A DNA stretch of 64,000 nt from SLRI01 sp964402505 (GTDB lineage: Bacteria; Pseudomonadota; Alphaproteobacteria; Geminicoccales; Geminicoccaceae), in NCBI GenBank assembly GCA_964402505.1, contig CAYOCP010000003.1, forward strand, positions 166,408 to 230,407, given 5' to 3'. Below, piece by piece: positions 27,923-37,477 of the stretch (its first letter is position 1; each line of letters begins with the position of its first letter). Made by a program: the position numbers and the translations under genes. Below the pieces are notes generated by a model. The model was given only the letters and a program-made list of their open reading frames with translations, searched no databases and was not told the origin of the DNA.

Positions 27923-28314
27923 TCCTGGTCGACAGCAGCGTCTGGATCGACTTCTTTCGCGGCATCGACACGTCCGGAGCCTTGCAGCTCAGGGAGATCC
28001 TGCGTCACGAGGACGTTCTGGTGGGCGATCTGATCCTGGTCGAGGTCCTCCAGGGCTTCAGGGACGAGCGCGAGGCGGTGACCGCGGCCGAGCTCCTCGA
28101 TCGCTTCGATCAGGTGGCGATCCTCGATACCGCCATCGCCAGAAAGGCCGCAGCCCACTACCGTCAACTCCGGCGCCAGGGCATCACCATCCGCAGGACC
28201 ATCGACCTCCTGATCGCCACCCGCTGCATCGACAAGGGCTGGTGGCTGCTGCACAACGACCGGGATTTCGACCCGCTGCAGGAGCATCTGGGCCTGCGGG
28301 TCGTCGGCCACTAG
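27919..28314 (+). CDS. vapC: VapC-type PIN-domain ribonuclease toxin
   Basis: A 131-residue PIN-domain protein. Acidic metal-binding residues are in place: Asp5 in LVDSSVWIDFF, Glu in LVEVLQGF, Asp in RTIDLLIA and the last in NDRDFDPL. VapC toxins cut tRNA or rRNA when freed from VapB. GTG start with 4-base overlap ensures coupled synthesis. The module appears intact; it may stabilise this region or respond to stress. Confidence 0.9.
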   Translation: MILVDSSVWIDFFRGIDTSGALQLREILRHEDVLVGDLILVEVLQGFRDEREAVTAAELLDRFDQVAILDTAIARKAAAHYRQLRRQGITIRRTIDLLIATRCIDKGWWLLHNDRDFDPLQEHLGLRVVGH

Positions 28315-28332
28315 CAAGAGGTGACGACGGTG

Positions 28333-29103
28333 ATGGATCTGGACGAGCTTCTCGACATGGCGCTCGCCGTCAGCGAGGCGGCGCGGCCGGTGCCGCTCGG
28401 CTATTTCAGGAAGCCGCTTGAGGTCATCGCCAAGGCCGACGAATCGCCGGTCACGGTGGCCGACCGGGAGACCGAGCGGGTGATGCGCGAGGTTTTGGCC
28501 GGGCGTGTGCCGGACCACGGCATCCTCGGCGAGGAGCACGGCCAAGCGCGGCTCGACCACCGCTTCGTCTGGGTGCTCGACCCCATCGACGGCACCAAGT
28601 CCTTCATCACCGGCTTTCCGCTCTTCAACAACCTGATCGCCGTTCTCGACCATGGGCGCCCGGTGATCGGCGTCGTCGACACCCCGGCCATCGGCGAGCG
28701 CTACCATGCGGCCAAGGGCCGGGGCGCCTGGTTCAACGGCGAGAGAATCCGCACGAGCGGCTGCACCGACCTCGCCCGAGCCGCCGTCTACCTCGCCGGC
28801 CACGCACCCGCCAATGCGGCGCAAGCCGAGCGCTTCGCACGGTTCGAGACCCGTGGCCGCCTCCAGCGGCGCGGCTACGACGCCTATGTCTACGCGCTGC
28901 TCGCCGCCGGCCATCTGGACCTGATGATCGAGACGGACCTCCAGCCCTACGACCATCTGGCGCTGGTCACGCTGATCGAGGAGGCGGGCGGTGCGATCAC
29001 CGACTGGTCCGGCCGGCCGCTCGGCCTCGATTCCGAGGGCGACGTGCTCGCCGCCGCCACGCCCGAGCTGCACGCCGAGGCGCTGGCCCTGCTCGGTGGC
29101 TGA
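28333..29103 (+). CDS. hisN: Histidinol-phosphatase HisN-like (inositol monophosphatase family)
   Basis: A 256-residue Mg-dependent phosphatase. Metal-binding motifs are GEEHG (Glu), DPIDGTKSFITG and the C-terminal LQPYDHLALVTLIEEAGG. The extended DPIDGTKSFI form and short length favour the HisN-type histidinol-phosphatase used by actinobacteria and alphaproteobacteria over inositol monophosphatase, though this is not certain. I prefer ATG 28333 over GTG 28321, because AAGAGGT sits at 28316-28322 and would be too close to the earlier codon. No other his genes are nearby. Confidence 0.78.
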   Translation: MDLDELLDMALAVSEAARPVPLGYFRKPLEVIAKADESPVTVADRETERVMREVLAGRVPDHGILGEEHGQARLDHRFVWVLDPIDGTKSFITGFPLFNNLIAVLDHGRPVIGVVDTPAIGERYHAAKGRGAWFNGERIRTSGCTDLARAAVYLAGHAPANAAQAERFARFETRGRLQRRGYDAYVYALLAAGHLDLMIETDLQPYDHLALVTLIEEAGGAITDWSGRPLGLDSEGDVLAAATPELHAEALALLGG

Positions 29104-29111
29104 GGCGGCGC

Positions 29112-29594
29112 GTGGCCAAGGGCACGCCCGCCATTCAGGCGCTCGCGCGGGCGAAGGTCGCCTTCACCCTGCACGAGTACGACTTCGTCGCGACCCCCGG
29201 CGCCATCGGGCTCGAGGCCGCGCGCGCCATGGGTGTGGCACCCGAGCGCGTCCTCAAGACGCTCATGGCGGTGGTCGACGAGCGGGAATTGGTTTCAGCC
29301 GTGATCGCCGTCGACCGGGAGCTCGACCTCAAGGCCCTCGCCCGGGCCGCCGGCGGCAAGCGGGCGGCCATGGCCGAGGTCGGGGCGGCCGAGCGGGCGA
29401 CCGGCTACGTCAAGGGCGGCATCAGCCCCATGGGCCAGAAAAAGCGCCATCGCACCTTCGTCGACGAGGCGGCGATGGAGCAGTCGACGATCATCGTCAA
29501 TGGCGGCCGTCGCGGGTTGCAGATCGAGCTTCGGCCCGCCGATCTGCTGGCCGCCACGGGCGGCGCCACCGCGGCGCTCGCCCGCGTCATCTAG
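29112..29594 (+). CDS. ybaK: Cys-tRNA(Pro) deacylase, YbaK family
   Basis: A 160-residue YbaK/ProX-domain protein that hydrolyses mischarged Cys-tRNA(Pro). Recognisable are GTPAIQALARAKVAFTLHEY, the RVLKTLMAV segment with its catalytic-site Lys, and the GGISPMGQKKRHRTFVDE loop specific to YbaK rather than ProX. The GTG start at 29112 lies 8 bases after hisN, and both probably share a transcript. Confidence 0.9.
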   Translation: MAKGTPAIQALARAKVAFTLHEYDFVATPGAIGLEAARAMGVAPERVLKTLMAVVDERELVSAVIAVDRELDLKALARAAGGKRAAMAEVGAAERATGYVKGGISPMGQKKRHRTFVDEAAMEQSTIIVNGGRRGLQIELRPADLLAATGGATAALARVI

Positions 29595-29678
29595 CGACCT
29601 CGCTTTTTGCCGCGAGCCATGGTCTCACCCATATGTCATGGGTCCAGGCTCTGAGACGATGCGTGCGGGGGTGCGTGG

Positions 29679-31607
29679 ATGAGTGATCCGAGGCTCGCTC
29701 TTGCCGCCGATTTTCCGCCGGCCGATCCGGCGGCGTGGCGATCATTGGTCGAGAAGGCGCTGAAGGGGGCGGATTTCGAGGCGACCCTGGTCTTTCGGAC
29801 CGAGGACGGCATCGAGGTCCGGCCACTCTACACCCCGGACGGCTTCGAAGCGGGCCTGCCCGGACAGCCGCCTTTCCTGCGGGGTGCCGGCGCCGGCGGC
29901 CGCGTGGCGGGCGGCTGGGACATCCGCCAGCTCCACGAGCACCCCGATCCGGCCGCCGCCAACCGGGCGATCCTCGAGGATCTCGAGCGCGGCGTGACCT
30001 CGATCGTGCTGCGCCTGGATACCGCCTTCGCGCAAGGCGAGGACGAGCCGGACGGCATCCTCTGCGTGGATACGGACGGGCTCGATCGGGTGCTGGACGG
30101 GGTCCGTCTCGACCTCGCTCCCGTCCAGCTCATGGCACCGGGCCGCGAGGTCGAGACGGCCGTGGCCTTCTTGGAGCTGCTGCGCCGGCGCGGCCACGAC
30201 GCCGCCACCATCGCGGGCGGTCTCGGGCTCGATCCCGCAGGCGCCGTGGCGCTCGGCCGCGCCGATCCCATGACCGCGCTCGCACCCGCCTTCGACCTCG
30301 CCCGGCCGGTCGCCGGCGACTGGCCGGGGCTCGACCTTCTCGGGGTCGACGGCGAGCTCTACCACGCGGCGGGGGCGAGCGAGGCGCAGGAGCTGGCCGC
30401 GGCCATCGCCACCGGCATCCAGTATTTGCGCGAGGGCGAGGCGGTCGGCCTCGACCCGGCCGTCCTGGCGGGGCGCATGGTCTTCACCCTCGCCGCGGAC
30501 GCCGATCTCTTCCTCACCATCGCCAAGCTCCGGGCGGCGCGGCGGCTCTGGGCGCAGGTGATGGCGGCCTGCGGCGCCGGCGAGGTGCCGATGCGGCTCG
30601 CGTCCCGCACCGCGAGCCGGATGCTGGCCGGGCGCGACCCCTGGGTGAACATGCTCAGGACCACGGTCGCCTGCCTCGCCGCCGCGGTCGGCGGGGCCGA
30701 GACGATCACCACGGCCCCATTCGATGCGGCCCTGGGCCAGGCGGGCCGGCTCGGCCGGCGCATCGCCCGCAACGTGCAGCTCATCCTGATGGAGGAGAGC
30801 AACGTCCACCGCATCGTCGACCCGGCGGGCGGCAGCCCCTATGTCGAGGCGCTCAGCCGGGAACTGGCCGCGAAGGCCTGGCCCCTGGTCCAGGCGATCG
30901 AGGGCGAGGGCGGCATGCTGGCGGCGCTGCGCCAGGGCCTCGTGCAGGACATGATCGCCCCGACCTGTCTCGCCAGGCTCGACGATCTCGCCCACCGGCG
31001 CCGGGCGATCACCGGGGTGAGCACGTTTCCGGACCTGGAGGAGGCGCCGCTGCCGGCCGGCTCCCTGGAGTCGGACCTTCGGCCACTCCTGGACGCGGCC
31101 CGAAGGTCCAGGCCCGACCGCCGGCCGCCGGCGCGGACCGTGCCGGCGCTCCGGCCGATGCGGCTCGCCGAGGGCTTCGAGCGGCTGCGCGACCTGAGCG
31201 ACTTGGCGCTGGCCGAGAGAGGTGCCAGGCCGAGCGTCTTCGTTGCCGCCTTGGGACCGCTCGCCGCCCACGCGACCGAGGCGGGCTTCGTCCGCAACGC
31301 CCTCGCCGCCGGCGGCATCCGGACCGTGCTGAGCCCGCCACTCCTGGATCCGGCGGCGATGGCGGCGGCCTTCGCCCTGAGCGGGACCAGGATCGCCTGC
31401 CTCTCTGGCATCGACCGTACGGAGCCGGCGGCGGCGGGCCCGTTCGCCCGGGCGCTCCTCGAGGCTGGTGCCATAGCGCTCCACGCCGCCGGCCGCCCCG
31501 ATCCGGCGCTGCGGGCGCTCGGCATCGACGGCTTCCTCCACGAGGGCGCCAACATCCTGGGGATGCTCGAGGACCTCCAGTCGCTGGCCATGGGAGAGGT
31601 GCGATGA
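29679..31607 (+). CDS. mutA: Methylmalonyl-CoA mutase small subunit
   Basis: A 642-residue protein related to the mutase barrel (about 20-470) and a degenerate cobalamin-binding-like domain (about 510-640). VRPLYTPDGFE, HEHPDPAAANRAILEDLERG and GTGIQYLR-like ATGIQYLREGEAVGLD match the beta (small) subunit of heterodimeric mutases. The C-terminal domain has no DxHxxG motif, so it does not bind B12 directly, as expected. It helps the large subunit convert methylmalonyl-CoA to succinyl-CoA. Its stop overlaps the mutB ATG by 4 bases. Confidence 0.92.
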   Translation: MSDPRLALAADFPPADPAAWRSLVEKALKGADFEATLVFRTEDGIEVRPLYTPDGFEAGLPGQPPFLRGAGAGGRVAGGWDIRQLHEHPDPAAANRAILEDLERGVTSIVLRLDTAFAQGEDEPDGILCVDTDGLDRVLDGVRLDLAPVQLMAPGREVETAVAFLELLRRRGHDAATIAGGLGLDPAGAVALGRADPMTALAPAFDLARPVAGDWPGLDLLGVDGELYHAAGASEAQELAAAIATGIQYLREGEAVGLDPAVLAGRMVFTLAADADLFLTIAKLRAARRLWAQVMAACGAGEVPMRLASRTASRMLAGRDPWVNMLRTTVACLAAAVGGAETITTAPFDAALGQAGRLGRRIARNVQLILMEESNVHRIVDPAGGSPYVEALSRELAAKAWPLVQAIEGEGGMLAALRQGLVQDMIAPTCLARLDDLAHRRRAITGVSTFPDLEEAPLPAGSLESDLRPLLDAARRSRPDRRPPARTVPALRPMRLAEGFERLRDLSDLALAERGARPSVFVAALGPLAAHATEAGFVRNALAAGGIRTVLSPPLLDPAAMAAAFALSGTRIACLSGIDRTEPAAAGPFARALLEAGAIALHAAGRPDPALRALGIDGFLHEGANILGMLEDLQSLAMGEVR

Positions 31608-33796
31608 GCCGCGTGCCGAGCTTCGCCCGCCTGCCGCTCGAGGACGGGCCGCCGATGCCGGAGGAGAGCTGGGCCGAGGCGTTCGAGCGGGAGACCGGCC
31701 ACACCCCCGATTCCCTCGCCTGGACCACGCCCGAGACCATCGCGGTCCGGCCGCTCTACCGTGCGGAGGACCTGGCACCGGTCGATTTCCTGGAGAGCCT
31801 GCCCGGCCTGCCGCCCTTCGTCCGCGGCCCCTACCCCACCATGTATGTCGGCCAGCCCTGGACCATCCGCCAATATGCCGGGTTCTCCACGGCCGAGGAA
31901 TCCAACGCCTTCTACCGGCGCAATCTCGAGGCGGGCCAGAAGGGGCTCTCCATCGCCTTCGATCTCGCCACCCACCGAGGCTACGACAGCGACCACGAGC
32001 GGGTCGCGGGCGATGTCGGCATGGCCGGGGTGGCGATCGATTCGATCCTCGACATGCGCCAGCTCTTCGAGGGCATCCCGCTCGACCGGATGAGCGTGTC
32101 GATGACCATGAACGGTGCCGTGCTGCCGGTCCTGGCCCTCTACATCCTCGCCGGCGAGGAGCAGGGCGTGGCGCCGGAGAAGCTCACCGGGACCATCCAG
32201 AACGACATCCTCAAGGAGTTCATGGTCCGCAACACCTACATCTTCCCGCCCGAGCCCTCGATGCGGATCATCTCCGACATCTTCCGCTTCACCGCCGAGC
32301 GCATGCCGAGGTTCAACTCGATCAGCATCTCCGGCTACCACATGCAGGAGGCCGGGGCGACGGCCGACCTCGAGCTCGCCTACACGCTCGCCGACGGGGT
32401 GGAATACCTGCGAACCGGTGCCGCCGCCGGGCTCGACATCGACCGCTTCGCGCCCAGGCTCAGCTTCTTCTGGGCCATCGGCATGAGCTACTTCATGGAG
32501 GTGGCGAAGCTCCGCGCCGCGCGCCTGCTCTGGGCCAAGCTGGTCCGCCCGTTCGAGCCCCGGGATCCGCGCTCGCTTTCGCTGCGCACCCATTGCCAGA
32601 CCTCGGGCTGGTCGCTGACCGCGCAGGACGTCATGAACAATGTCGTGCGCACCTGCATCGAGGCCCTGGCCGCCACGCATGGCGGCACCCAGTCGCTGCA
32701 CACCAACGCCTTCGACGAGGCGCTGGCGCTGCCGTCCGAGTTCTCGGCGCGGATCGCCCGCAACACCCAGCTCTTCATCCAGGACGAGACCGGCATTCGC
32801 AGGACGGTCGATCCCTGGGGCGGCAGCTATTTCATCGAGCGGCTGACCTTCGACCTCGCGGCACGCGCCTGGCGCCACATCGAGGAGGTCGAGGAGGCGG
32901 GCGGCATGGCGCGGGCCATCGAGCAGGGCATTCCCAAGCTCAGGATCGAGGAGGCGGCGGCGCGCACCCAGGCCCGGATCGACAGCGGCCGGCAGACCGT
33001 GGTCGGCGTCAACCGGTACCGGCCGGACGAGCCGGAGCATGTCGAGGTGCTCAAGGTCGACAATCGCGCCGTGCGCGCCCGGCAGATCGAGAAGCTGGAG
33101 CAGCTCCGCTCCGGACGTGACGAGCTGGCGCTGCGCCGCGCGCTCGACGCCCTGACCCGCTCGGCCGGGACGGGCGAGGGCAATCTTCTGGCGCTGGCCG
33201 TCGACGCCGCCCGCGCCAAGGCGACGGTCGGCGAGATCACGGCTGCCCTCGAGAAGGTCTGGGGCCGCCACGTCGCCGAGATCCGCTCGCTCACCGGCGT
33301 TTACGGCAGGGAGGTCGGGGCCTTGGACAGTGTCGCCGCATGCCGCGAGCGGGTCAGGGCCTTCGCCGAGGCGGAGGGTCGCCGGCCGCGCATCCTGATC
33401 GCGAAGATGGGCCAGGACGGCCACGACCGGGGGCAGAAGGTGATCGCCTCGGCCTTCGCCGATCTCGGCTTCGACGTCGATATCGGCCCGCTCTTCCAGA
33501 CCCCGGCCGAGGCGGCGCGCCAGGCGGTGGAGAACGACGTGCACGTCATCGGTGCGAGCTCGCTCGCCGCCGGCCACCTGACCCTCGTGCCCGAGCTTCG
33601 GGCGGAGCTGGAGAAGCAGGGCCGGGGCGACATCATGATCGTCGTCGGCGGGGTGATCCCGCCGCAGGACCACGCCGCCCTGAAGGAGGCGGGGGCGAAG
33701 GCGATCTTCCCGCCCGGCACGGTGATCGCCGAGGCGGCCATCGACCTGCTCGACAAGCTGGCCGCGGCGCTCGGCCACGCCTCGGCCGCCGAGTAG
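31604..33796 (+). CDS. mutB: Methylmalonyl-CoA mutase large subunit
   Basis: A 730-residue catalytic subunit. The barrel domain (about 40-560) contains GPYPTMYVGQPWTIRQYAGF, AFDLATHRGYDSDH, SVSMTMNGAVLPVLALYI and the substrate-binding SGYHMQEAGATADLELAYT; the B12 domain (about 590-725) has DGHDRG near residue 607, whose His ligates cobalt. It isomerises (R)-methylmalonyl-CoA to succinyl-CoA in propionyl-CoA, odd-chain and branched amino acid breakdown or glyoxylate-regeneration pathways. Downstream MeaB completes the unit; no epimerase or propionyl-CoA carboxylase is in the window. Confidence 0.95.
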   Translation: MSRVPSFARLPLEDGPPMPEESWAEAFERETGHTPDSLAWTTPETIAVRPLYRAEDLAPVDFLESLPGLPPFVRGPYPTMYVGQPWTIRQYAGFSTAEESNAFYRRNLEAGQKGLSIAFDLATHRGYDSDHERVAGDVGMAGVAIDSILDMRQLFEGIPLDRMSVSMTMNGAVLPVLALYILAGEEQGVAPEKLTGTIQNDILKEFMVRNTYIFPPEPSMRIISDIFRFTAERMPRFNSISISGYHMQEAGATADLELAYTLADGVEYLRTGAAAGLDIDRFAPRLSFFWAIGMSYFMEVAKLRAARLLWAKLVRPFEPRDPRSLSLRTHCQTSGWSLTAQDVMNNVVRTCIEALAATHGGTQSLHTNAFDEALALPSEFSARIARNTQLFIQDETGIRRTVDPWGGSYFIERLTFDLAARAWRHIEEVEEAGGMARAIEQGIPKLRIEEAAARTQARIDSGRQTVVGVNRYRPDEPEHVEVLKVDNRAVRARQIEKLEQLRSGRDELALRRALDALTRSAGTGEGNLLALAVDAARAKATVGEITAALEKVWGRHVAEIRSLTGVYGREVGALDSVAACRERVRAFAEAEGRRPRILIAKMGQDGHDRGQKVIASAFADLGFDVDIGPLFQTPAEAARQAVENDVHVIGASSLAAGHLTLVPELRAELEKQGRGDIMIVVGGVIPPQDHAALKEAGAKAIFPPGTVIAEAAIDLLDKLAAALGHASAAE

Positions 33797-33805
33797 CCGC
33801 CGACC

Positions 33806-34792
33806 TTGGCCGGCCCGGCGCTCGCCGACTACCTCGCCGGCATCGAGGCGGGTGACCGGGCCATGCTGGCCCGCGCCATCACCCTCGTCGAAAGCCGCCG
33901 CCCGGCGCACCGCGCGCTGGCGCGCGATCTGCTCGCCGCCGTGCTGGAACGTGCCGATCCGGTGCGCTCCGGGGCGCGGCGGATCGGCATCACGGGCGTT
34001 CCCGGCGCCGGCAAGAGCACCTTCATCGACGCCTTCGGCACCATGCTCACGCGCCAGGGGCACCGCGTGGCGGTGCTCGCGGTCGATCCCTCCTCGTCGC
34101 GCAGCGGCGGCTCGATCCTGGGCGACAAGACGCGCATGGCGCGGCTCGCCGTCGATCCTTCGAGCTTCATCCGCCCCTCGCCCTCCTCGGGTGCGCTCGG
34201 CGGGGTGGCGCGCATGACCCGCGAGACCATGCTGCTCTGCGAGGCCGCCGGCTTCGACGTGGTGCTGGTCGAGACGGTCGGGGTCGGCCAGTCCGAGATC
34301 GTCGTCGCCGGCATGGTCGATTTCTTCCTCGTCCTGATGCTGCCCGGCGCCGGCGACGAGCTGCAGGGCATCAAGAAGGGCGTGCTCGAGCTCGCCGACC
34401 TGATCGCCGTCAACAAGGCCGACGGCGACAACCGGCTGCGCGCCCGGCAGGCCGCCGCCCACTACCGTCGCGCCCTCTCCATCCTCGAGCCGGCGGACCC
34501 CGACTGGCGTCCGCCGGTGCGCCTGGTGAGCGCCCTCGAAGGCACCGGGCTCGAGGCCCTCTGGGCGGAGATCGAGGCGCATCGCCAGGTGCTCGGCGAC
34601 CGGCTCGAAGCGAAACGCGGCGAGCAGCAGGTGCGCTGGCTCTGGTCCCTGCTCGAGGCGCGGATCGAGGATCGGCTGCGCCAGGAGCTGGCGGACGAGC
34701 TGCCGGCCCTCGAGCAGGCGGTCGGCCGGGGCGAGATGGCGCCCGGCGACGCCGTCGACCGGCTGATGACGCGGCTGTTCGAGGTTCGCTAG
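33806..34792 (+). CDS. meaB: Methylmalonyl-CoA mutase chaperone GTPase MeaB
   Basis: A 328-residue G3E GTPase that gates cofactor loading and protects the mutase. G1 is GVPGAGKSTFIDAFG, the conserved VDPSSSRSGGSILGDKTRM and ETVGVGQSE (switch regions) are intact, and the base-specificity motif is NKADGD. The C-terminal helical arm (about 250-328) supports dimerisation. The start is TTG 33806, 9 bases after mutB. Its gene order mutA-mutB-meaB is a standard operon. Confidence 0.94.
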   Translation: MAGPALADYLAGIEAGDRAMLARAITLVESRRPAHRALARDLLAAVLERADPVRSGARRIGITGVPGAGKSTFIDAFGTMLTRQGHRVAVLAVDPSSSRSGGSILGDKTRMARLAVDPSSFIRPSPSSGALGGVARMTRETMLLCEAAGFDVVLVETVGVGQSEIVVAGMVDFFLVLMLPGAGDELQGIKKGVLELADLIAVNKADGDNRLRARQAAAHYRRALSILEPADPDWRPPVRLVSALEGTGLEALWAEIEAHRQVLGDRLEAKRGEQQVRWLWSLLEARIEDRLRQELADELPALEQAVGRGEMAPGDAVDRLMTRLFEVR

Positions 34793-34799
34793 CGGGCCG

Positions 34800-35396
34800 C
34801 TAGAACCCGACCCCGACGCCACCGCCGACCCCGACCCCACCCCCGCTGCCGGCGCCCACGCCGATGCTGAACGTGTTGCCGAGCCAGCCGAAGCCATAAG
34901 TGTTCTCGTAGTCGTCGGGCACGAGGCGCCCGGTCAGCCGCCAGATCAGCCGCTCGGGCTCGACATCCGGCGAGTCCGCGATGCTGGCGACCGAGACGGC
35001 GCGGTCACCGTCGCAGAAGGCGGCCTCGATCCGGCCCGGCGCGTTCGGGGCGAAGGCGGGATCGCCGCAGACGGAGGCGCCGGCCGCATCGAAGCGGAAG
35101 TCGAAGCGCCGCTCGGCCGTGCCCTTGTCCGTGGCCTGGATCCGCATCGCGCTGATGCCACGCTCGACCGCGGCGAGGAGCGAGGGCGGGCTCAAGGGTG
35201 GCTGGCCGGTCCAGGTGACCAGCACGGGCCCCTGGGCCGCCGTCTCGGCCAGGAGCCGACGGGCCTCGAGCGCGCTCGAGCCCGCCTCGAGCGACGCCCG
35301 GGGGCCGGTGGCGCAGCCGGCGACCAGCAGTGCCGCGGCCACGAGCGCCGGCTTGGAGGGGAAGAAGGCGAGGAGGTCCCGCCTGTCGTGGTGCAT
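34800..35396 (-). CDS. Putative lipoprotein with Gly/Val-rich tail
   Basis: A 198-residue protein whose N-terminal LVAAALLVAGC is a good lipobox, so it should be lipidated. The middle (about 55-165) alternates strands (GPVLVTWTG, AMRIQATDK, RRFDFRFDA, IEAAFCDGDRAVSVASI), resembling small outer-membrane-associated DUF4136-like lipoproteins, though I cannot confirm the family. The last 25 residues are almost only Gly, Val and Ser. ATG 35396 has AGGTGG upstream and is chosen over 35420. It is convergent with meaB; the stops are 8 bases apart. Confidence 0.65.
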   Translation of the reverse strand: MHHDRRDLLAFFPSKPALVAAALLVAGCATGPRASLEAGSSALEARRLLAETAAQGPVLVTWTGQPPLSPPSLLAAVERGISAMRIQATDKGTAERRFDFRFDAAGASVCGDPAFAPNAPGRIEAAFCDGDRAVSVASIADSPDVEPERLIWRLTGRLVPDDYENTYGFGWLGNTFSIGVGAGSGGGVGVGGGVGVGF

Positions 35397-35558
35397 CGTC
35401 GATCCACCTTTCGCATGCATGATTCCCGGCCGCGTTAACTTCCGGCTAGGAGATTTGGGCTAACCTGATACGTGGAAGAGGCGTCGGCAATGGTGATCGC
35501 CGCAAGGGCGTGCCCATGGCCGATGTCTCGCATGCTCACGAGAGGAAGGTCCGAGCGC

Positions 35559-36746
35559 ATGTTCGACACCCCGGCCGTCCGCATCGGCGTCGTCGGCACC
35601 GGTTTCGTCGCCCGCCATTTCTGCCTCGAGCTGCAGAGGCGAAAGCCCTTCCGGCTGGCCAGGGTGCTGAGCCGAAGGCCTCTGGCCTCGATCGCCGACT
35701 TCCCCTTCCGGGAGGCGCTGACGAGCTCGCTCGCCGAGCTGATCGATCACTCGGACATCGTCTTCGAGTGCACGGGCGACGTGCCGCACGCCACAAGAAC
35801 GATCGAGGCGGCGCTCGCCGCCGGCAAGCCGGTCCTGACCCTCAATCCGGAGTTCCACGTCACCACGGGCTCCTGGTTCGCCGACAAGGGCTATCTGACC
35901 GAGGCCGAGGGCGATCAGCCGGGCTGCCAGGCCTCGCTCTTCGAGGAGGCCGTCGCCATGGGCTTCGAGCCCCTCGTGCTCGGCAACATGAAGGGCTTTC
36001 TCAACCGCTTCCCCTCGCCTGAGGAGATGGCCTTCTGGGCCGGGAAGCAGGGCATCAGCACGACCATGGTGACCTCCTTCACCGACGGCACAAAGCTGCA
36101 GGTCGAGCAGGCGCTGGTCGCCAATTTCTTCGGCGCCACGATCGCCAGGGACGAGCTGATGGGGCCCGAGACCGACGATCTGAGGGAGGCCGCGACCCTC
36201 CTCGGCGACGCGGCGCGGCAGGCGGGCCGGCCGATCGCCGACTACGTGCTGAGCCGCAAGCTGCCACACGGCGTCTTCATCGTGGCGGCGCACGATGGGC
36301 GGCAGCAGGACGCGCTGCGCTACCTGAAGATGGGCGAGGGACCCTACTACACGATCATCCGCAACAACATCTTCGTCCATCTCGAGGTCTTCCGCACGCT
36401 CGAGCGCATGACGCGGGGCGACCGCCCCCTGCTGCACAACACGTCCAAGCCGACGATCGGCGTCGCCGCCGTCGCCAAGCGCGATCTTATGCCGGGCGAG
36501 GCGATCGCGCGCGGCTGCGGCAGCTTCGACATGCGCGGCATCTGCGTGCGGCTGGCCGAGCATGAGCGCCACCTGCCGATCGGCCTCGCCGAGGGGGTCA
36601 GGGTCGTCCGCTCGATCCAGAAGGATCAGGTCATCAGCCTCGACGACGTCGAGCTCCCGCCATCGCGCGCCCTCGACATCTGGCGGAAGATCGAGGACCG
36701 GGTGCTGCATGCCCCGCCGCCCGCCGGGGCGATGTGCGCCGCCTGA
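35559..36746 (+). CDS. SAF-domain NAD(P)-dependent dehydrogenase, homoserine-dehydrogenase-like
   Basis: A 395-residue oxidoreductase. A Rossmann fold opens with RIGVVGTGFVARHF, followed by DIVFECTGDVPHATRTIEAALAAGKPV typical of homoserine-dehydrogenase-like proteins. The catalytic-like region includes LGNMKGFLNR and TSFTDGTKLQVEQ. A C-terminal SAF domain (about 315-380; AVAKRDLMPGEAIA and LAEGVRVVRSIQKDQVIS) is the flag of this family, linked in some bacteria to sugar-acid, tetronate or erythritol-type metabolism; the substrate here is unknown. ATG 35559 has GAGGAAGG upstream; longer in-frame starts from 35472 add no recognisable sequence. Confidence 0.78.
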   Translation: MFDTPAVRIGVVGTGFVARHFCLELQRRKPFRLARVLSRRPLASIADFPFREALTSSLAELIDHSDIVFECTGDVPHATRTIEAALAAGKPVLTLNPEFHVTTGSWFADKGYLTEAEGDQPGCQASLFEEAVAMGFEPLVLGNMKGFLNRFPSPEEMAFWAGKQGISTTMVTSFTDGTKLQVEQALVANFFGATIARDELMGPETDDLREAATLLGDAARQAGRPIADYVLSRKLPHGVFIVAAHDGRQQDALRYLKMGEGPYYTIIRNNIFVHLEVFRTLERMTRGDRPLLHNTSKPTIGVAAVAKRDLMPGEAIARGCGSFDMRGICVRLAEHERHLPIGLAEGVRVVRSIQKDQVISLDDVELPPSRALDIWRKIEDRVLHAPPPAGAMCAA

Positions 36747-36751
36747 CCAGG

Positions 36752-36783
36752 GTTGACGCCTTGCCACTCCCCGGTGCGTCAAC
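36752..36783. repeat. Inverted repeat after dehydrogenase gene
   Basis: GTTGACGC (36752-36759) and GCGTCAAC (36776-36783) are perfect arms with a 16-base loop, 6 bases after the dehydrogenase stop. No T-run follows. It may be a transcript end or an operator for the following small gene. Confidence 0.35.
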
Positions 36784-36854
36784 GTTGAGACCCGTTAACC
36801 GCCGCCGCCCCGTGTCGTCTACCCTTTGCCGGGCTCGAACGATGCGGGACGGCG

Positions 36855-37070
36855 ATGCGGCTCCTCTGGACGATGACGCTGGTGCTCGGCACGCTCGCCG
36901 CCTGCAGCGGCGAGCCCGACACCCTCGAGGTCTACTGCTACGAGACGCTCGCCGATTCCGCCTGCTATCTCACGCCCGACCCCGGCCGCGCCAACCGCCT
37001 CCTCGCCGTCATGGAGGTGCCGCTGACGCCGGAGATCAAGCTTCGCGCCGGCGCCGCGCCCGAACGCTAG
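36855..37070 (+). CDS. Small putative lipoprotein
   Basis: A 71-residue protein with a short basic start, a hydrophobic segment (LLWTMTLVLGTLAAC) ending in a lipobox Cys, and a mature domain of about 50 residues with two further Cys (VYCYETLADSACYL) that could form a disulfide. The pattern CYETLADSACYLTPDPGRANRL gives me the impression of a short conserved alphaproteobacterial lipoprotein, without known role. It stands alone downstream of the SAF-domain dehydrogenase. Confidence 0.7.
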   Translation: MRLLWTMTLVLGTLAACSGEPDTLEVYCYETLADSACYLTPDPGRANRLLAVMEVPLTPEIKLRAGAAPER

Positions 37071-37279
37071 TCGTGATCCGGCCGATCTGTTCGGGCAGTG
37101 GGGGTGCATGGACGGCGAAGGCGCAGGTCATCACGGACGAGTCGTCGCGCTTGCCTCCCGCCACGCGCCGGGATTCGTCGGCACTCGATATGTCAGCAGC
37201 CGGCCCGAGCTTCCCATCCGCTCGACAGCAGGCTCGCTTCGCTTGCCCGGCATCGAGGAGAGGCGTTGCTCCGACTCGC

Positions 37280-37477
37280 TCAGGAACAGAAGCCTTTCAC
37301 GATCACCTTGCTGCCGAGCTCGTCGCGCCGGCCAGTCGCGCAAATCGCAAGCTCTGATCTGCACAGCGTATGGTCCTCTTCGGGAGGGTCATCGTCCGCA
37401 TAGCCATCGTCCGCATAGGCGTCGAGGGCCTGTTCCAGGCGACGAATGCGCCAAGCCAGCTTCCGGGACAGAACCAG
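37280..37477 (-). pseudogene. Possible small or decayed frame
   Basis: The minus-strand frame is open for 65 codons and reads RKLAWRIRRLEQALDAYADD, then GYADDDPPEEDHTL, and ends VIVKGFCS. The amphipathic start and acidic repeat look protein-like, but there is no ATG, GTG or TTG; a CTG right after a stop is the only possible start. It overlaps the end of the 37389-37970 frame, so the two could be pieces of one gene broken by a frameshift. The Asp/Asp/Gly/Tyr/Ala repeat corresponds to a duplicated 15-base unit at about 37391-37420. Confidence 0.3.

Noticed and set aside
29735..33796. 1353-codon frame running into mutB
   Set aside because: The part before 31604 is an out-of-frame reading of mutA; mutB starts at the overlapping ATG.
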